Of a stretch of 64,000 bases of DNA, positions 14,758 through 22,995 are shown piece after piece. The translations under genes and the position numbers were made by a program. The stretch is from Ruminococcaceae bacterium AM07-15. GTDB taxonomy: Bacteria > Bacillota > Clostridia > Oscillospirales > Butyricicoccaceae. The DNA lies in NCBI GenBank assembly GCA_003477405.1, contig QUDE01000017.1:7825-71824 (forward strand), written 5' to 3'. Every line of letters begins with the position of its first letter. Position 1 is the stretch's first letter. Under the pieces are notes generated by a model. It had not been told where the DNA came from. It did no database searches and saw nothing but the letters and a program-made list of their open reading frames with translations.

Positions 14758-16242
14758 ATGAAAAAGGCTCGGAAATTTTTGCTCAACACCTTGATTCTCA
14801 CCGCCACATCCCTGTTCCTGCGCACTCTGGGCATGGGATTTTCGGTATACATCTCCAACAAGATCGGTGCGGAAGGGATGGGCATCTATCAGCTCCTGCT
14901 GTCCATCTATTCCTTCGGCGTCACCCTGTCGCTGGCCGGGGTGAGTCTGGCCACCACTCGCCTGGTGACCGAACAGCTGACCCGCTCCTCCGCCCAGGGA
15001 GCCCGACGGGCCGTGTTCCGCTGTTTTCTTTACAGCCTCGCAGGGAGCCTACTGGCGGCCTGTCTGCTCTTTTTGGGCGCAGAGCCTATTACCGACGCCT
15101 GGTTCCACGGGAAGATCTCTCCCCTGCCTCTGCGTCTTTTGGCCTTGAGCCTTCCCTTTATGGCCGGAGCCGCCGCTTACAGTGGGTATTTCACCGCTGT
15201 GCGACGAGTGGCCAAGGGCGCCGCGGCCCAGGTACTGGAACAACTGAGCCACATGGGCATCACTGTGGCCCTTTTCACCTGGATAGCGCCCCAAGGGTTG
15301 GAACCGGCCTGCCTGGCCCTGGTCATCGGTGGAGCTTTATCGGAAGTTTGCTCCTTTTTCTGCCTTCTTATACTCTATCGTCTGGACAGCCGCCGTCTCA
15401 CCGGTTCTGCTCCAGCCAACGGCCCTGCTCTGCATCAGATTCTTTCCATCTGTCTGCCGGTGGGCCTCAGCTCCCTGGTGCGCTCGGCCATCAACACCGC
15501 CAAGCAGGTGATGGTGCCCCTGGGGCTGGAACGCTACGGCCTGTCCTGCCAAACAGCACTGGCCCAGTATGGACTGATCCGAGGCATGGCCATGCCCATT
15601 CTCCAGTTTCCCTCTGCTCTTTTGGCTTCCTTCAGCGCCCTGCTCATCCCAGAGCTGGCCGAAGACCACATCCAGGGCCGCCGGGGCCATATCCGCTATA
15701 TCGTCACCCGGATCTTCCGCCTGTCCCTGCTTTTTTCCATCGGCGTCTGCGGCATCCTGCTGTTTTATGCCCAGGACATCAGCCTGGCCATTTACCAGGA
15801 CCCTCAGGTGGCCCACTTTCTCCGCATCCTCAGCCCCATTGTAATGATCATGTATCTGGACGACATTGTGGACGCCATGCTCAAGGCCATGGACAAACAA
15901 AGCCATCTGGCCCGGATCAACATCGCCGAGGCTCTGCTTTCCCTGGGCCTGCTGACTCTTCTGCTTCCTTCCACCGGAATCTATGGCTATCTGCTGTGCC
16001 TGTTTTTCAGCGAGATCTTCAACGGCACTTTGAGTATCCGCTGCCTGCAGGACACCGCCGGTTTTTCTCTCCAGTGGAAAAAATGGATTTTAGGCCCGGC
16101 CCTCTGCATGGCCTGCTCCTGCTTCACCATACGCCTGCTGATTCCCGCCTCTTTCATACCGGCCATTCTGTTCACCGGACTTTTTTATATTTTTCTTCTT
16201 TTCCTCACCGGGCACCTGACCCGGGAAGACCTGCGGGTATAG
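14758..16242 (+). CDS. spoVB: Stage V sporulation protein B / MATE-like lipid flippase
   Basis: A 494-residue polytopic protein (about 14 membrane segments) of the MurJ/SpoVB/MATE-like group. The N-terminus (FLLNTLILTATSLFLRTLGM, then IGAEGMGIYQLLLSIYSFGV) is typical of SpoVB, needed for spore cortex peptidoglycan synthesis, probably by flipping lipid II or a related lipid in the mother cell. The ribosome site AAGGAGG lies beside GGGGG-TCAT-CCCCC, which would fold into a hairpin ending one base before the ATG and may dampen translation. It has its own terminator. Confidence 0.9.
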   Translation: MKKARKFLLNTLILTATSLFLRTLGMGFSVYISNKIGAEGMGIYQLLLSIYSFGVTLSLAGVSLATTRLVTEQLTRSSAQGARRAVFRCFLYSLAGSLLAACLLFLGAEPITDAWFHGKISPLPLRLLALSLPFMAGAAAYSGYFTAVRRVAKGAAAQVLEQLSHMGITVALFTWIAPQGLEPACLALVIGGALSEVCSFFCLLILYRLDSRRLTGSAPANGPALHQILSICLPVGLSSLVRSAINTAKQVMVPLGLERYGLSCQTALAQYGLIRGMAMPILQFPSALLASFSALLIPELAEDHIQGRRGHIRYIVTRIFRLSLLFSIGVCGILLFYAQDISLAIYQDPQVAHFLRILSPIVMIMYLDDIVDAMLKAMDKQSHLARINIAEALLSLGLLTLLLPSTGIYGYLLCLFFSEIFNGTLSIRCLQDTAGFSLQWKKWILGPALCMACSCFTIRLLIPASFIPAILFTGLFYIFLLFLTGHLTREDLRV

Positions 16243-16250
16243 AAAAAAAT

Positions 16251-16287
16251 AAAAAAGCACCGCATCCCAAGGATGCGGTGCTTTTTT
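16251..16287 (+). terminator. Terminator after spoVB
   Basis: AGCACCGCATCC-CAA-GGATGCGGTGCT followed by TTTTTT, with an A-run upstream, so it can also end the opposing tRNA transcript. Confidence 0.95.
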
Positions 16288-16290
16288 CCA

Positions 16291-16367
16291 TGGTGGAGAC
16301 AGTTGGGCTCGAACCAACGACCTCTCGCGTGTGAGGCGAACGCTCTAACCAGCTGAGCTATGCCTCC
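16291..16367 (-). tRNA. tRNA-Val (CAC)
   Basis: Full cloverleaf with encoded CCA. Acceptor GGAGGCA/TGTCTCC (one G-U pair), T-arm GTTGG-TTCGAGC-CCAAC, anticodon loop CTCACAC giving anticodon CAC. Confidence 0.95.
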
Positions 16368-16372
16368 ATGGA

Positions 16373-16447
16373 TGGTGACCCGTGCGAGAATCGAACTCGC
16401 GTTACCGCCGTGAAAGGGCGGTGTCTTAACCTCTTGACCAACGGGCC
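16373..16447 (-). tRNA. tRNA-Glu (TTC)
   Basis: 75 nt with encoded CCA. Acceptor GGCCCGT/ACGGGTC, anticodon stem CCGCC/GGCGG with loop CTTTCAC, anticodon TTC. Confidence 0.95.
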
Positions 16448-16452
16448 GAAAA

Positions 16453-16529
16453 TGGTAGCGGCAGTGGGACTTGAACCTACGACCGTTCGGGTATGAACCG
16501 AATGCTCTAGCCAGCTGAGCTATGCCGCC
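16453..16529 (-). tRNA. tRNA-Met (CAT), elongator type
   Basis: 77 nt with encoded CCA. Anticodon stem TTCGG/CCGAA with loop TTCATAC, anticodon CAT. The paired acceptor end (GGCGGCA) and lack of GGG/CCC anticodon-stem pairs argue for elongator, not initiator, Met (a lysidine-modified Ile tRNA cannot be fully excluded). Confidence 0.9.
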
Positions 16530-16585
16530 ATTTCTTCACTCGCTGCCGTTCGCTGTGAAGCTGTGAAGCGTGGCGAGCAAGACAT

Positions 16586-16614
16586 ATTATAGGGCCACCT
16601 CCCCGAAAAGTCAA
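16586..16614 (-). promoter_or_regulatory. Promoter of the tRNA Met-Glu-Val cluster
   Basis: Minus-strand TTGACT (16609-16614), a 17-bp spacer and TATAAT (16586-16591), about 50 bp before tRNA-Met. Confidence 0.9.
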
Positions 16615-16678
16615 CCCCTTTTTCGAAATTTTTTCAAAAAAGTTTTTTCTGGTCATTTTTGGGAGATTGGCGCGGAGA

Positions 16679-17473
16679 TTACATCATCCGCGCCGTGTAA
16701 TAAACTGCCATCAGAAACAGCACAGCGGCCACGGCATACATGGCATAATAACCCACGCTGCCGCCCAGGAAAAAGGCCGCCAGAAGCAGCACAGCCCCCA
16801 CCACGGCCACAGTGGCCACAAGGGCGTGCTTGGTGTCATGGTTAAAGACGGTGATAGACACCTTGCCCCATTTCAGCCGACCCCGATTGGAACGGGTCGC
16901 AAGGTAGAGTCCTTCCAGCGCGGCGCATACCACCAGTCCCAGCGCCAGGAAAACGCCGGTGGTGCTGGAAAAGCTGTTGCTGACAGCGCTCTTGGCCACC
17001 AGCCACAGGAAAGCGGCCTGAAGGGTCATGGCTGTGGCAATGGTAAAGAACTCCCGGGGATATACACTATAGATCAAATAAAGGATTGCCCAAACAGGAA
17101 TGATGACATAGAGAGCCCGCAAAGCCTGCTGCGGCCCGAAATCCACCATCAGATAACCGCACAGGGACAAAAGCAGGCCCAGCATCAAAAGGCCGTTGCC
17201 GTTGAACAGGGTGGTGCTTTTATAGGTGCCTTTGGCCAGCTGCCGTCCTGTGAGGACCAGACCGGCCAGGGCCAGAACCAATCCCGCCCAGATGCTGCCC
17301 TGGGCCACTCCCAGCGCGGTGGTAAAGGAAGAGGCATAGCTCAAACCATTTTTCAGATAGGTAGCAAAGATCAAAAGCAGGATACCGCCGGCAAAAACCG
17401 TCAGTACCCGGTTGGTCACATAATCGCTCTCCTGGGCGGCCGTACGCCGCGCCTTATTCTCTGTCTTTTTCAA
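16679..17473 (-). CDS. Hypothetical membrane protein downstream of rsmE
   Basis: A 264-residue protein with about eight hydrophobic segments (for example VLTVFAGGILLLIFATYL and ALYVIIPVWAILYLIYSVY) and a short cytoplasmic, basic N-terminus (KKTENKARR). I recognise no family function. The start is a TTG at 17473, 8 bp after GGAGAG, only 4 bp past the rsmE stop; the region upstream in this frame overlaps rsmE and lacks a start signal. It is the third gene of the prmA-rsmE message. It could be a housekeeping membrane protein of Clostridia, role unknown. Confidence 0.75.
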   Translation of the reverse strand: MKKTENKARRTAAQESDYVTNRVLTVFAGGILLLIFATYLKNGLSYASSFTTALGVAQGSIWAGLVLALAGLVLTGRQLAKGTYKSTTLFNGNGLLMLGLLLSLCGYLMVDFGPQQALRALYVIIPVWAILYLIYSVYPREFFTIATAMTLQAAFLWLVAKSAVSNSFSSTTGVFLALGLVVCAALEGLYLATRSNRGRLKWGKVSITVFNHDTKHALVATVAVVGAVLLLAAFFLGGSVGYYAMYAVAAVLFLMAVYYTARMM

Positions 17474-17477
17474 GATC

Positions 17478-18224
17478 TCACTCTCCGATATCGAAATTTC
17501 CCGTTTGGTACATGATGGCGCACAAAGCGGCCAAAGGCGCCGTCTCACACCGAAGGATCCGAGGCCCGACGGACACAGAAGAAAGCCCTTTTTCCATGGC
17601 CAAGGCCGCTTCCTCCTGGCTGAAGCCGCCCTCGGGACCGGTGAGCACGGCGAAGGCGGAAAGCTGCTTATTGTCCTCCAGCAGCCGGGACAGGGATCGC
17701 TTATTCTCCTTTTCGTACAAAAGCAATGGACAGGGGCTTTGGGCCATCTCCTCCACCGCCTGGGCAAAATCCATCACCGGCCCTACCTGCACCACACGGC
17801 CCCGCAAAGACTGTTTGCAGGCTTCCAGGGCAATTTTATTCATCCGGGCCAGCTTTTTCTCCCGCTCCTTTTCCGGCAGCTTGACCACGCAATAACGGGA
17901 CAGCACCGGTACGATGCGAAAGACCCCCAGCTCCACGGCCTTTTGGATCAGCAGATCAAACCGTTCTCCCTTGGACAAACCGGCATACAGCGTCACCTGA
18001 ATACGAGGCTCTGTGCGGTTGGGAAAGCGGTCTGTGATGCGGGCCTTCACTCCCTGGGGAGACGCTTCCAGAATACAGGCCTCATAATCCATGCCCTCTC
18101 CATCGCAGAGGGACAAGCTGTCCCCTTCCCGACGGCGAAGCACACGGCTGATATGGGCGCTGTCCTCGGAAGAAAGCTGCACCGTGTCACCGCTGATATC
18201 CTGACGGTTGATAAAAAAACGCAC
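17478..18224 (-). CDS. rsmE: 16S rRNA (uracil-1498-N3)-methyltransferase
   Basis: RsmE uses SAM to methylate U1498 in the decoding site of 16S rRNA. The 248 residues show the N-terminal PUA-like domain (MRFFINRQDI, HISRVLRRREGD) and the SPOUT knot with LTGPEGGFSQEE and LGPRILRCETA-like (here SVGPRILRCETA) signatures. It lies downstream of prmA, the classical pairing, with a 122-bp gap that holds a separate promoter. Length and motifs are complete. Confidence 0.95.
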   Translation of the reverse strand: MRFFINRQDISGDTVQLSSEDSAHISRVLRRREGDSLSLCDGEGMDYEACILEASPQGVKARITDRFPNRTEPRIQVTLYAGLSKGERFDLLIQKAVELGVFRIVPVLSRYCVVKLPEKEREKKLARMNKIALEACKQSLRGRVVQVGPVMDFAQAVEEMAQSPCPLLLYEKENKRSLSRLLEDNKQLSAFAVLTGPEGGFSQEEAALAMEKGLSSVSVGPRILRCETAPLAALCAIMYQTGNFDIGE

Positions 18225-18269
18225 GGCGGCCCTCCTCTTCTCTTATCTTTGTTAGAAGCAGTATCTATT

Positions 18270-18298
18270 ATTTTATCAAAAACTTTCCAACTTGTCCA
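18270..18298 (-). promoter_or_regulatory. Internal promoter for rsmE
   Basis: Minus-strand TGGACA (18293-18298), a 17-bp spacer and TAAAAT (18270-18275) between prmA and rsmE. Confidence 0.6.
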
Positions 18299-18346
18299 GT
18301 GACAAAGCTTTTTCCTCACTGAAAGAGGGAAAAATTTTCACCTTGT

Positions 18347-19321
18347 TCACACCTTTTTCCCTAAGTGGAGCATCGTCCAGCCCTCCCGGCTTTTGCGGTT
18401 TTTTACCAACATTCCCTCTTTTTCGTAAGCCTCCAGCACTTCGTCTCCCCGCTCATCAATGATGCCGGAAAGCAGAAGGTCGCCCTCTTCCTCCAAAAAG
18501 CGGCACAGGTGGGGCGCCATGGCGATGAGCACATCGGATACGATGTTGGCCGTGATGATCCCATAGCGATGCTCCGCCAGCTGCCGGTACATGGCCTCAT
18601 CCTGGAGAAAATCCCCTTGCAGCAAAGTGCAGCGCTCTTTCTCCAAGCCGTTTTTCTCCATGTTCTCCAAGGTGGTGCGGATGGCGTTTTCTTCCACATC
18701 GCAGGCAAGCCCTTCCCGGGCCCCCAGCAACAGCGCGGCAATGGCCAGAATACCGCTGCCGCAGCCGGCATCCAGCAGCATCCGCCCTTCCAGATCCATT
18801 CCCTCCAGCTCTTCCAGGCACAGGCGGGTGGTGGCATGGCTTCCGGTGCCAAAGCTGCTGGCCGGGTCCATCACCAGCACCTTCTGCTCTTCTTCCGGCT
18901 GGGCTTCCTCCCAGGAGGGCCGCACCAGCAGCCGAGGGCCTACCACAAAGGGCTTATAATATTGTTTCCAGTTGTTTTCCCAATCTTCGCTGCGCACAGG
19001 ACGCACGGTCATGGAAAGGCTGCCCAAGGCTTCTTCTCCCTGGCTTTTCAGCTGCTCCACCCGCTGACGGGCTTCGGCCAAAGAAAGCTGCCCATCTTCG
19101 CTGTCCTCCAGATAGAAGCGCAGCGTAACCCCCGTCTGATCGCTCTTCCGGGCCACCAGCCGCTCGTCGATATAATCCCAGCGAGGGGAAGGGGCATCCA
19201 GCAGATCCTGCACATCCTGGGGATCGTCGATGACAAACCCCTGCGCCACATCCTCCAGCACGGCCGTCAGCTCTTCGGCCCCGGGGCGAGTGGTCTCGAT
19301 GGAAACTTCTGTGTAATCCAT
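18347..19321 (-). CDS. prmA: Ribosomal protein L11 methyltransferase
   Basis: PrmA trimethylates L11 with SAM. The 324 residues show the N-terminal L11-recognition region (about 1-110), then DPASSFGTGSHATTRL (substrate and SAM contact) and the Rossmann motif LLDAGCGSGILAIAA, followed by ITANIVSDVLIAMAP (the NILA-type motif, here NIVS). ATG at 19321 follows AGGAAG; a longer frame from 19354 would add a Lys-rich stretch unlike the family. First gene of the prmA-rsmE-membrane protein run. Confidence 0.95.
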   Translation of the reverse strand: MDYTEVSIETTRPGAEELTAVLEDVAQGFVIDDPQDVQDLLDAPSPRWDYIDERLVARKSDQTGVTLRFYLEDSEDGQLSLAEARQRVEQLKSQGEEALGSLSMTVRPVRSEDWENNWKQYYKPFVVGPRLLVRPSWEEAQPEEEQKVLVMDPASSFGTGSHATTRLCLEELEGMDLEGRMLLDAGCGSGILAIAALLLGAREGLACDVEENAIRTTLENMEKNGLEKERCTLLQGDFLQDEAMYRQLAEHRYGIITANIVSDVLIAMAPHLCRFLEEEGDLLLSGIIDERGDEVLEAYEKEGMLVKNRKSREGWTMLHLGKKV

Positions 19322-19441
19322 ATGCTTCTTCCTATCTTTCTTTTTTGACTCCAAATTTATTAGACGGAGAAAATGGGCATTTTGTTTCCTTTTCGGAATA
19401 TTTTCTTGCTTTTTCCATTTTCCTCACTTTTTTACACCCCG

Positions 19442-19470
19442 ATTATACCACGCTCCGGACAAAAAGAAAA
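19442..19470 (-). promoter_or_regulatory. Possible prmA promoter
   Basis: Minus-strand TATAAT (19442-19447) is good but its -35 (TTTTCT, 19465-19470, 17 bp away) is weak. The message would have a leader of about 115 nt. Confidence 0.4.
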
Positions 19471-19493
19471 CTCCCTCTCCCCCTCCAAATCCC

Positions 19494-19522
19494 TTGCGGT
19501 TTTTCCTTTATTGTATTATACT
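19494..19522 (+). promoter_or_regulatory. Promoter of the copper-amine-oxidase-N protein gene
   Basis: TTGCGG (19494-19499), 17 bp and TATACT (19517-19522), with AAAGGAGG before the start codon. Confidence 0.65.
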
Positions 19523-19568
19523 GTGCCCATAGGGAAAGGCTCATTTTCATCAAAAAGGAGGAAATGAT

Positions 19569-21014
19569 ATGAATCGTATGCTGAAAAAGTCTTTGGCTTT
19601 GGTCATGGCTCTGGTTATGGTCTTTTCCATCGCTGCTGTGGCCGCCCCCGCCGCTTCCGATGTACAGGTCACTGTGCTGGTAGACGGCAAAGCTCTCACC
19701 TTTACCGATGCCACTCCTCAACTGAAGGATGACCGGACCTATGTGCCTTATCGGGCCGTGTTCGAAGCCCTGGGCGCTGAGGTGGCCTTTGACGGCGCCA
19801 CCCGCACTGTCACCGCTCAGCGGGACGATACCCAGGTTTCTTTTGTTCTGGGCACAACCCAGGTGACCGTCACGGAAAACGGTGAGACCCAGACAGTGGC
19901 CACCGACGCCGCTCCTTACATCGACCCCAACACCGACCGCACCATGGTTCCCGTTCGCTTTGCTGCTCAGGCTCTGGGCTGCATGGTAGGCTGGGATCAG
20001 GAAACCAAGACGGTCAATGTCATCGATGTGGATGCCCTCAAGGCCGCTTACAAGGATAAGTTCCAGCTGATGGAGCGTGCTTCCAAGGAAATGCAGGAAG
20101 CAATGCCCAAGGAGATGTCTTTCTCCGGCAAGCTGAACATGGAGCTGTCTGTCACAGACACCGGCACCACCTATCCCGTTTCCATCACCGGCACTGTCAC
20201 CGGCGGCATGAATGAGGATGCAGCCAACATGAAGGCCAATCTGTCCCTGGATCTGACCAAGCTGCTGGACGAATCCTCCATGACAGCGGAAGAATACCAG
20301 CAGGCTGTCCAGCTCATGGCTGCTCTGAAGAATGTGGAAATCAACTACATCATCAACATGAAAACCGGCATGATCTATCTGAACATGCCCGTTCTGGCTC
20401 AGCTGGAGCCCTCTTTCCAGGCCGATGCTTGGTATTCCCTGTCTCTCAATGAGATCTATCAGCAGATCCTGGGCATGGATGTGGACTTTGCCACTCTGAT
20501 GACTCAGAGCCAGGAGATGTCCATTGTGGACGCTCTGATGATGGCGGCCGACATGGTCAAGGATGCCCCCGATGCCTACACTCAGGTGGTCACCATGCTG
20601 AGCACCTGCGAAAGCATCCTGGGCGACAAGGCCTTCACCAAGAACGGCAATGTGTACACTTCCAACTTTGATTTCTCCCAGAATGGCCAGAGTGTGGGCC
20701 TCAAGATGACCCTCACTGAGACCAACGGCAAGATCTCTGCCATGACAATGGATCTGACCGCTGCCGCAGAAGGCATGGAAATTTCCATGAAGATGGCGGA
20801 AAGCGCCAAGAATTCCACACTGTCCTTCTCTCTGTCCGGCGATGCCTTTACCGGCGAGCCCCTGGAAATGAAGATGGACCTGTCCATGGATTACAGTGAA
20901 CTCACCGGCACTCTGCTCACCGAGCCTGCGGCCGGTTCCACTGTGTATGACCTGATGGAGATGTTGGGCGGCCAGATCCCCGAACTTCCCACCGAAGAAG
21001 TTCCCGCCGCCTAA
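19569..21014 (+). CDS. Secreted protein with copper amine oxidase N-terminal-like domain
   Basis: A 481-residue exported protein. Residues 1-27 are a Sec signal peptide (MLKKSLALVMALVMVFSIAA, cleavage near AAPAAS). Residues 30-150 carry the Cu_amine_oxidN1 fold seen as two strand-helix repeats (RTYVPYRAVFEALGAEVAFD, then RTMVPVRFAAQALGCMVGWD). The catalytic amine oxidase domain is absent. Residues 165-481 are a long beta-rich region with Met-rich stretches (a DUF6612-like lipoprotein fold is possible). Such Clostridia proteins are surface-located, perhaps binding cell-wall or lipid ligands. Function is unknown. Confidence 0.8.
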   Translation: MNRMLKKSLALVMALVMVFSIAAVAAPAASDVQVTVLVDGKALTFTDATPQLKDDRTYVPYRAVFEALGAEVAFDGATRTVTAQRDDTQVSFVLGTTQVTVTENGETQTVATDAAPYIDPNTDRTMVPVRFAAQALGCMVGWDQETKTVNVIDVDALKAAYKDKFQLMERASKEMQEAMPKEMSFSGKLNMELSVTDTGTTYPVSITGTVTGGMNEDAANMKANLSLDLTKLLDESSMTAEEYQQAVQLMAALKNVEINYIINMKTGMIYLNMPVLAQLEPSFQADAWYSLSLNEIYQQILGMDVDFATLMTQSQEMSIVDALMMAADMVKDAPDAYTQVVTMLSTCESILGDKAFTKNGNVYTSNFDFSQNGQSVGLKMTLTETNGKISAMTMDLTAAAEGMEISMKMAESAKNSTLSFSLSGDAFTGEPLEMKMDLSMDYSELTGTLLTEPAAGSTVYDLMEMLGGQIPELPTEEVPAA

Positions 21015-21083
21015 ATACCCCTTCTGAAAAACGAAAAAAGGGCATTTTCCTATGCTGTTTCTCCAGTGGATGCAGCAAATAAC

Positions 21084-21125
21084 AAAAGACGGACGAAGAA
21101 AATTCTTCGTCCGTCTTTTTTCTTC
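21084..21125. terminator. Bidirectional terminator
   Basis: AAAGACGGACGAAGAA-AA-TTCTTCGTCCGTCTTTTTTC lies between the convergent secreted-protein and M20 peptidase genes. Confidence 0.95.
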
Positions 21126-21137
21126 TTTGTCAGCCCA

Positions 21138-22295
21138 TCACAGGCAAATCTTCTCCATTGCGGCATAATAGGCATCGCCCACCCGGGCCATGGAGTGGAT
21201 GTCAATGCGTTCGTCGATCTGATGAGCCATGGTATCTTCTCCCGGCCCAAAGATCACGAAGGGACAGCCCAGAGCAGGCACTACCTGGGAAGCGTCGGTG
21301 TAGAAATACAGGCCCTTGCACACCGGCTCAATTCCGGCTTCCTTGCAGCAGTCTTTCACCAGACTTACAAACTGATGCTCTTCGGCCACTTCCACAGCCG
21401 GACGGTTGTTGAGCACTTCCATCTCCAGGTGCAGACCAGGGCAGGCCTCCATCATTTCCCGGCACAGTCCCTGGGCTTTTTCCAGAAGGGCATCGTGAGA
21501 CAGGCTGGGCAGTGTACGGATATCCAGCTCCATCACTGCATTGGCCGGGATCACATTGGTCATGATGCCCCCTTCCAGCCGAGTGACCGCCATCGTGGTA
21601 TGGTTCAGGCTGGGATGTGCTTCATCCACCGGCACCATGGCACGGAACCGGCGTTCCAGCTCCATCAGCTTTTCCACGCCATTGATACCAATCTCCGGAC
21701 GGGAACCGTGGGCCAACGCACCCACAGCGGAAAACCGCAGCCACAAAGCGCCCTTTTCACACAGACCGATATTTTCTGCCGAAGGCTCGGCCACCACCAG
21801 CGCACTGACATCCTTCAGCCAGCCGTTCTCAGAAAAAGCCAGGGCCCCTGTGCCATGGGCTTCCTCGTCTGCGGTAAAACACAGCCACAGATCCCGCTTG
21901 AGAGGCTGCCCTTTCTTCAGCAGAGCCAACGCGGCCTCAATCATAGACACCAGTCCACCCTTCATATCGGCGGTACCCCGGCCATAGATCACATCCCCTT
22001 CCCGCTGGGCGCTGAGAGGATCGCATTTCCACAGAGCAGGATCGCCGCAGGACACCGTATCCATATGCCCCATAAAGGCAAGGCCGCCTTCCGGACTCTC
22101 ACCGGGAATGCGCAGCGCCAGGCTGGCCCGGCCATGGCCATGATCGATCCACCGCTTTTCTACCGTATCGGGAAACAGATCGGCGATCATCTGTCCCAAC
22201 TTTTCCTCATTTCCCTCCGGCTGGCAGGTGTTGGTGGTCACCAATTTTTCCAGCAGAGCGGCGCAATCCTCCGCCCCTACAATGCCTTTGGCCAT
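21138..22295 (-). CDS. M20-family metallopeptidase (ArgE/DapE-like)
   Basis: A 385-residue two-zinc deacylase or peptidase. The first metal motif is FMGHMDTVSCGD, the second IYGRGTADMKGG, and the catalytic Glu pair is in FTADEEAHGTGA. A dimerisation domain (about 180-290) contains HGSRPEIGINGVEKL, and the last His ligand is in EDTMAHQIDERID. The family includes acetylornithine deacetylase, succinyl-DAP desuccinylase and peptidases; sequence alone does not fix the substrate. ATG 22295 with AAAGGAG is chosen over an upstream start. It closes the MarR-DegV-GNAT-M20 run. Confidence 0.88.
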   Translation of the reverse strand: MAKGIVGAEDCAALLEKLVTTNTCQPEGNEEKLGQMIADLFPDTVEKRWIDHGHGRASLALRIPGESPEGGLAFMGHMDTVSCGDPALWKCDPLSAQREGDVIYGRGTADMKGGLVSMIEAALALLKKGQPLKRDLWLCFTADEEAHGTGALAFSENGWLKDVSALVVAEPSAENIGLCEKGALWLRFSAVGALAHGSRPEIGINGVEKLMELERRFRAMVPVDEAHPSLNHTTMAVTRLEGGIMTNVIPANAVMELDIRTLPSLSHDALLEKAQGLCREMMEACPGLHLEMEVLNNRPAVEVAEEHQFVSLVKDCCKEAGIEPVCKGLYFYTDASQVVPALGCPFVIFGPGEDTMAHQIDERIDIHSMARVGDAYYAAMEKICL

Positions 22296-22383
22296 ATTTC
22301 TCCACTCCTTTTTCTTTTTCACAAAGGGGCCTCGGCCCCGCTGCCTCCCATGATACTCCCCCAAGAGAAAAATGTAAAGCAAA

Positions 22384-22968
22384 TCACCGTTTTTCCGGCG
22401 TCTCATACCGCAGATTTTCCCGGTACATCAGCGGCGTCATCAGCTGCCGGTAAAATCCATCCAAATGGCGGAGCAGTTCCTCCGGCTTCCAGCGCCCCGG
22501 CTGCCACAGGATTTCATAGAAAATTCCATAAAGCAGACAACGAAGGCCGGTATCCTCCATCCCCAGCCGCTGGTAAAATTCCACCCGACGGCGGCGCAGA
22601 AGCTCGTCTTCTTGGCGAGAGGCTTTTTCCGGGCTTTCCACTTCCGCCAGTATTCCGGCGGGATACCGGCGGGCGATCAGCGGAAAAAAGGCGCTGCCAT
22701 AGCCTTTTCCCCGACAGGTGGGAGCCATGGCATAGTAATCCAGCAGCGCACCACCCCGGCCATCCAAAGCCAGGAAGGCATACCCCACCTGCTCTTCTCC
22801 CCGCCAAAGCCCCAAACATTCGTATTTTCCCTGAGAGACAAATTTCAGCACCCGACGAAGAGGCCGCCGCTCAGCCGGTGGAAAATCCCACCTCATCCAC
22901 CTGCGATACACCTTCCGGATCTGCCCTTTTTTCATGGTTTTGACCTTCCAGGAGGTATTCAAATCCAT
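22384..22968 (-). CDS. GNAT-family acetyltransferase
   Basis: A 194-residue protein with a GNAT fold: the acetyl-CoA loop YYAMAPTCRGKGYGSAFF (A-motif, R/Q-x-x-G-x-G/A) follows YAFLALDG. Substrate cannot be read from sequence. The N-terminal MDLNTSWKVKT may be optional; a second ATG lies 11 codons in. It starts 27 bp downstream of degV and is probably in the same transcript. Confidence 0.75.
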   Translation of the reverse strand: MDLNTSWKVKTMKKGQIRKVYRRWMRWDFPPAERRPLRRVLKFVSQGKYECLGLWRGEEQVGYAFLALDGRGGALLDYYAMAPTCRGKGYGSAFFPLIARRYPAGILAEVESPEKASRQEDELLRRRRVEFYQRLGMEDTGLRCLLYGIFYEILWQPGRWKPEELLRHLDGFYRQLMTPLMYRENLRYETPEKR

Positions 22969-22995
22969 ATTTTTCTCCCAATCTCCTGTTTTCTT

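Noticed and set aside
16291..16529. tRNA cluster as a phage or island integration site
   Set aside because: No integrase, no repeated tRNA 3' end and no accessory genes next to it.
21066..22943. A 625-residue frame on plus across the M20 and GNAT genes
   Set aside because: It spans two well-supported minus-strand genes and a terminator; composition is typical of an antisense frame.
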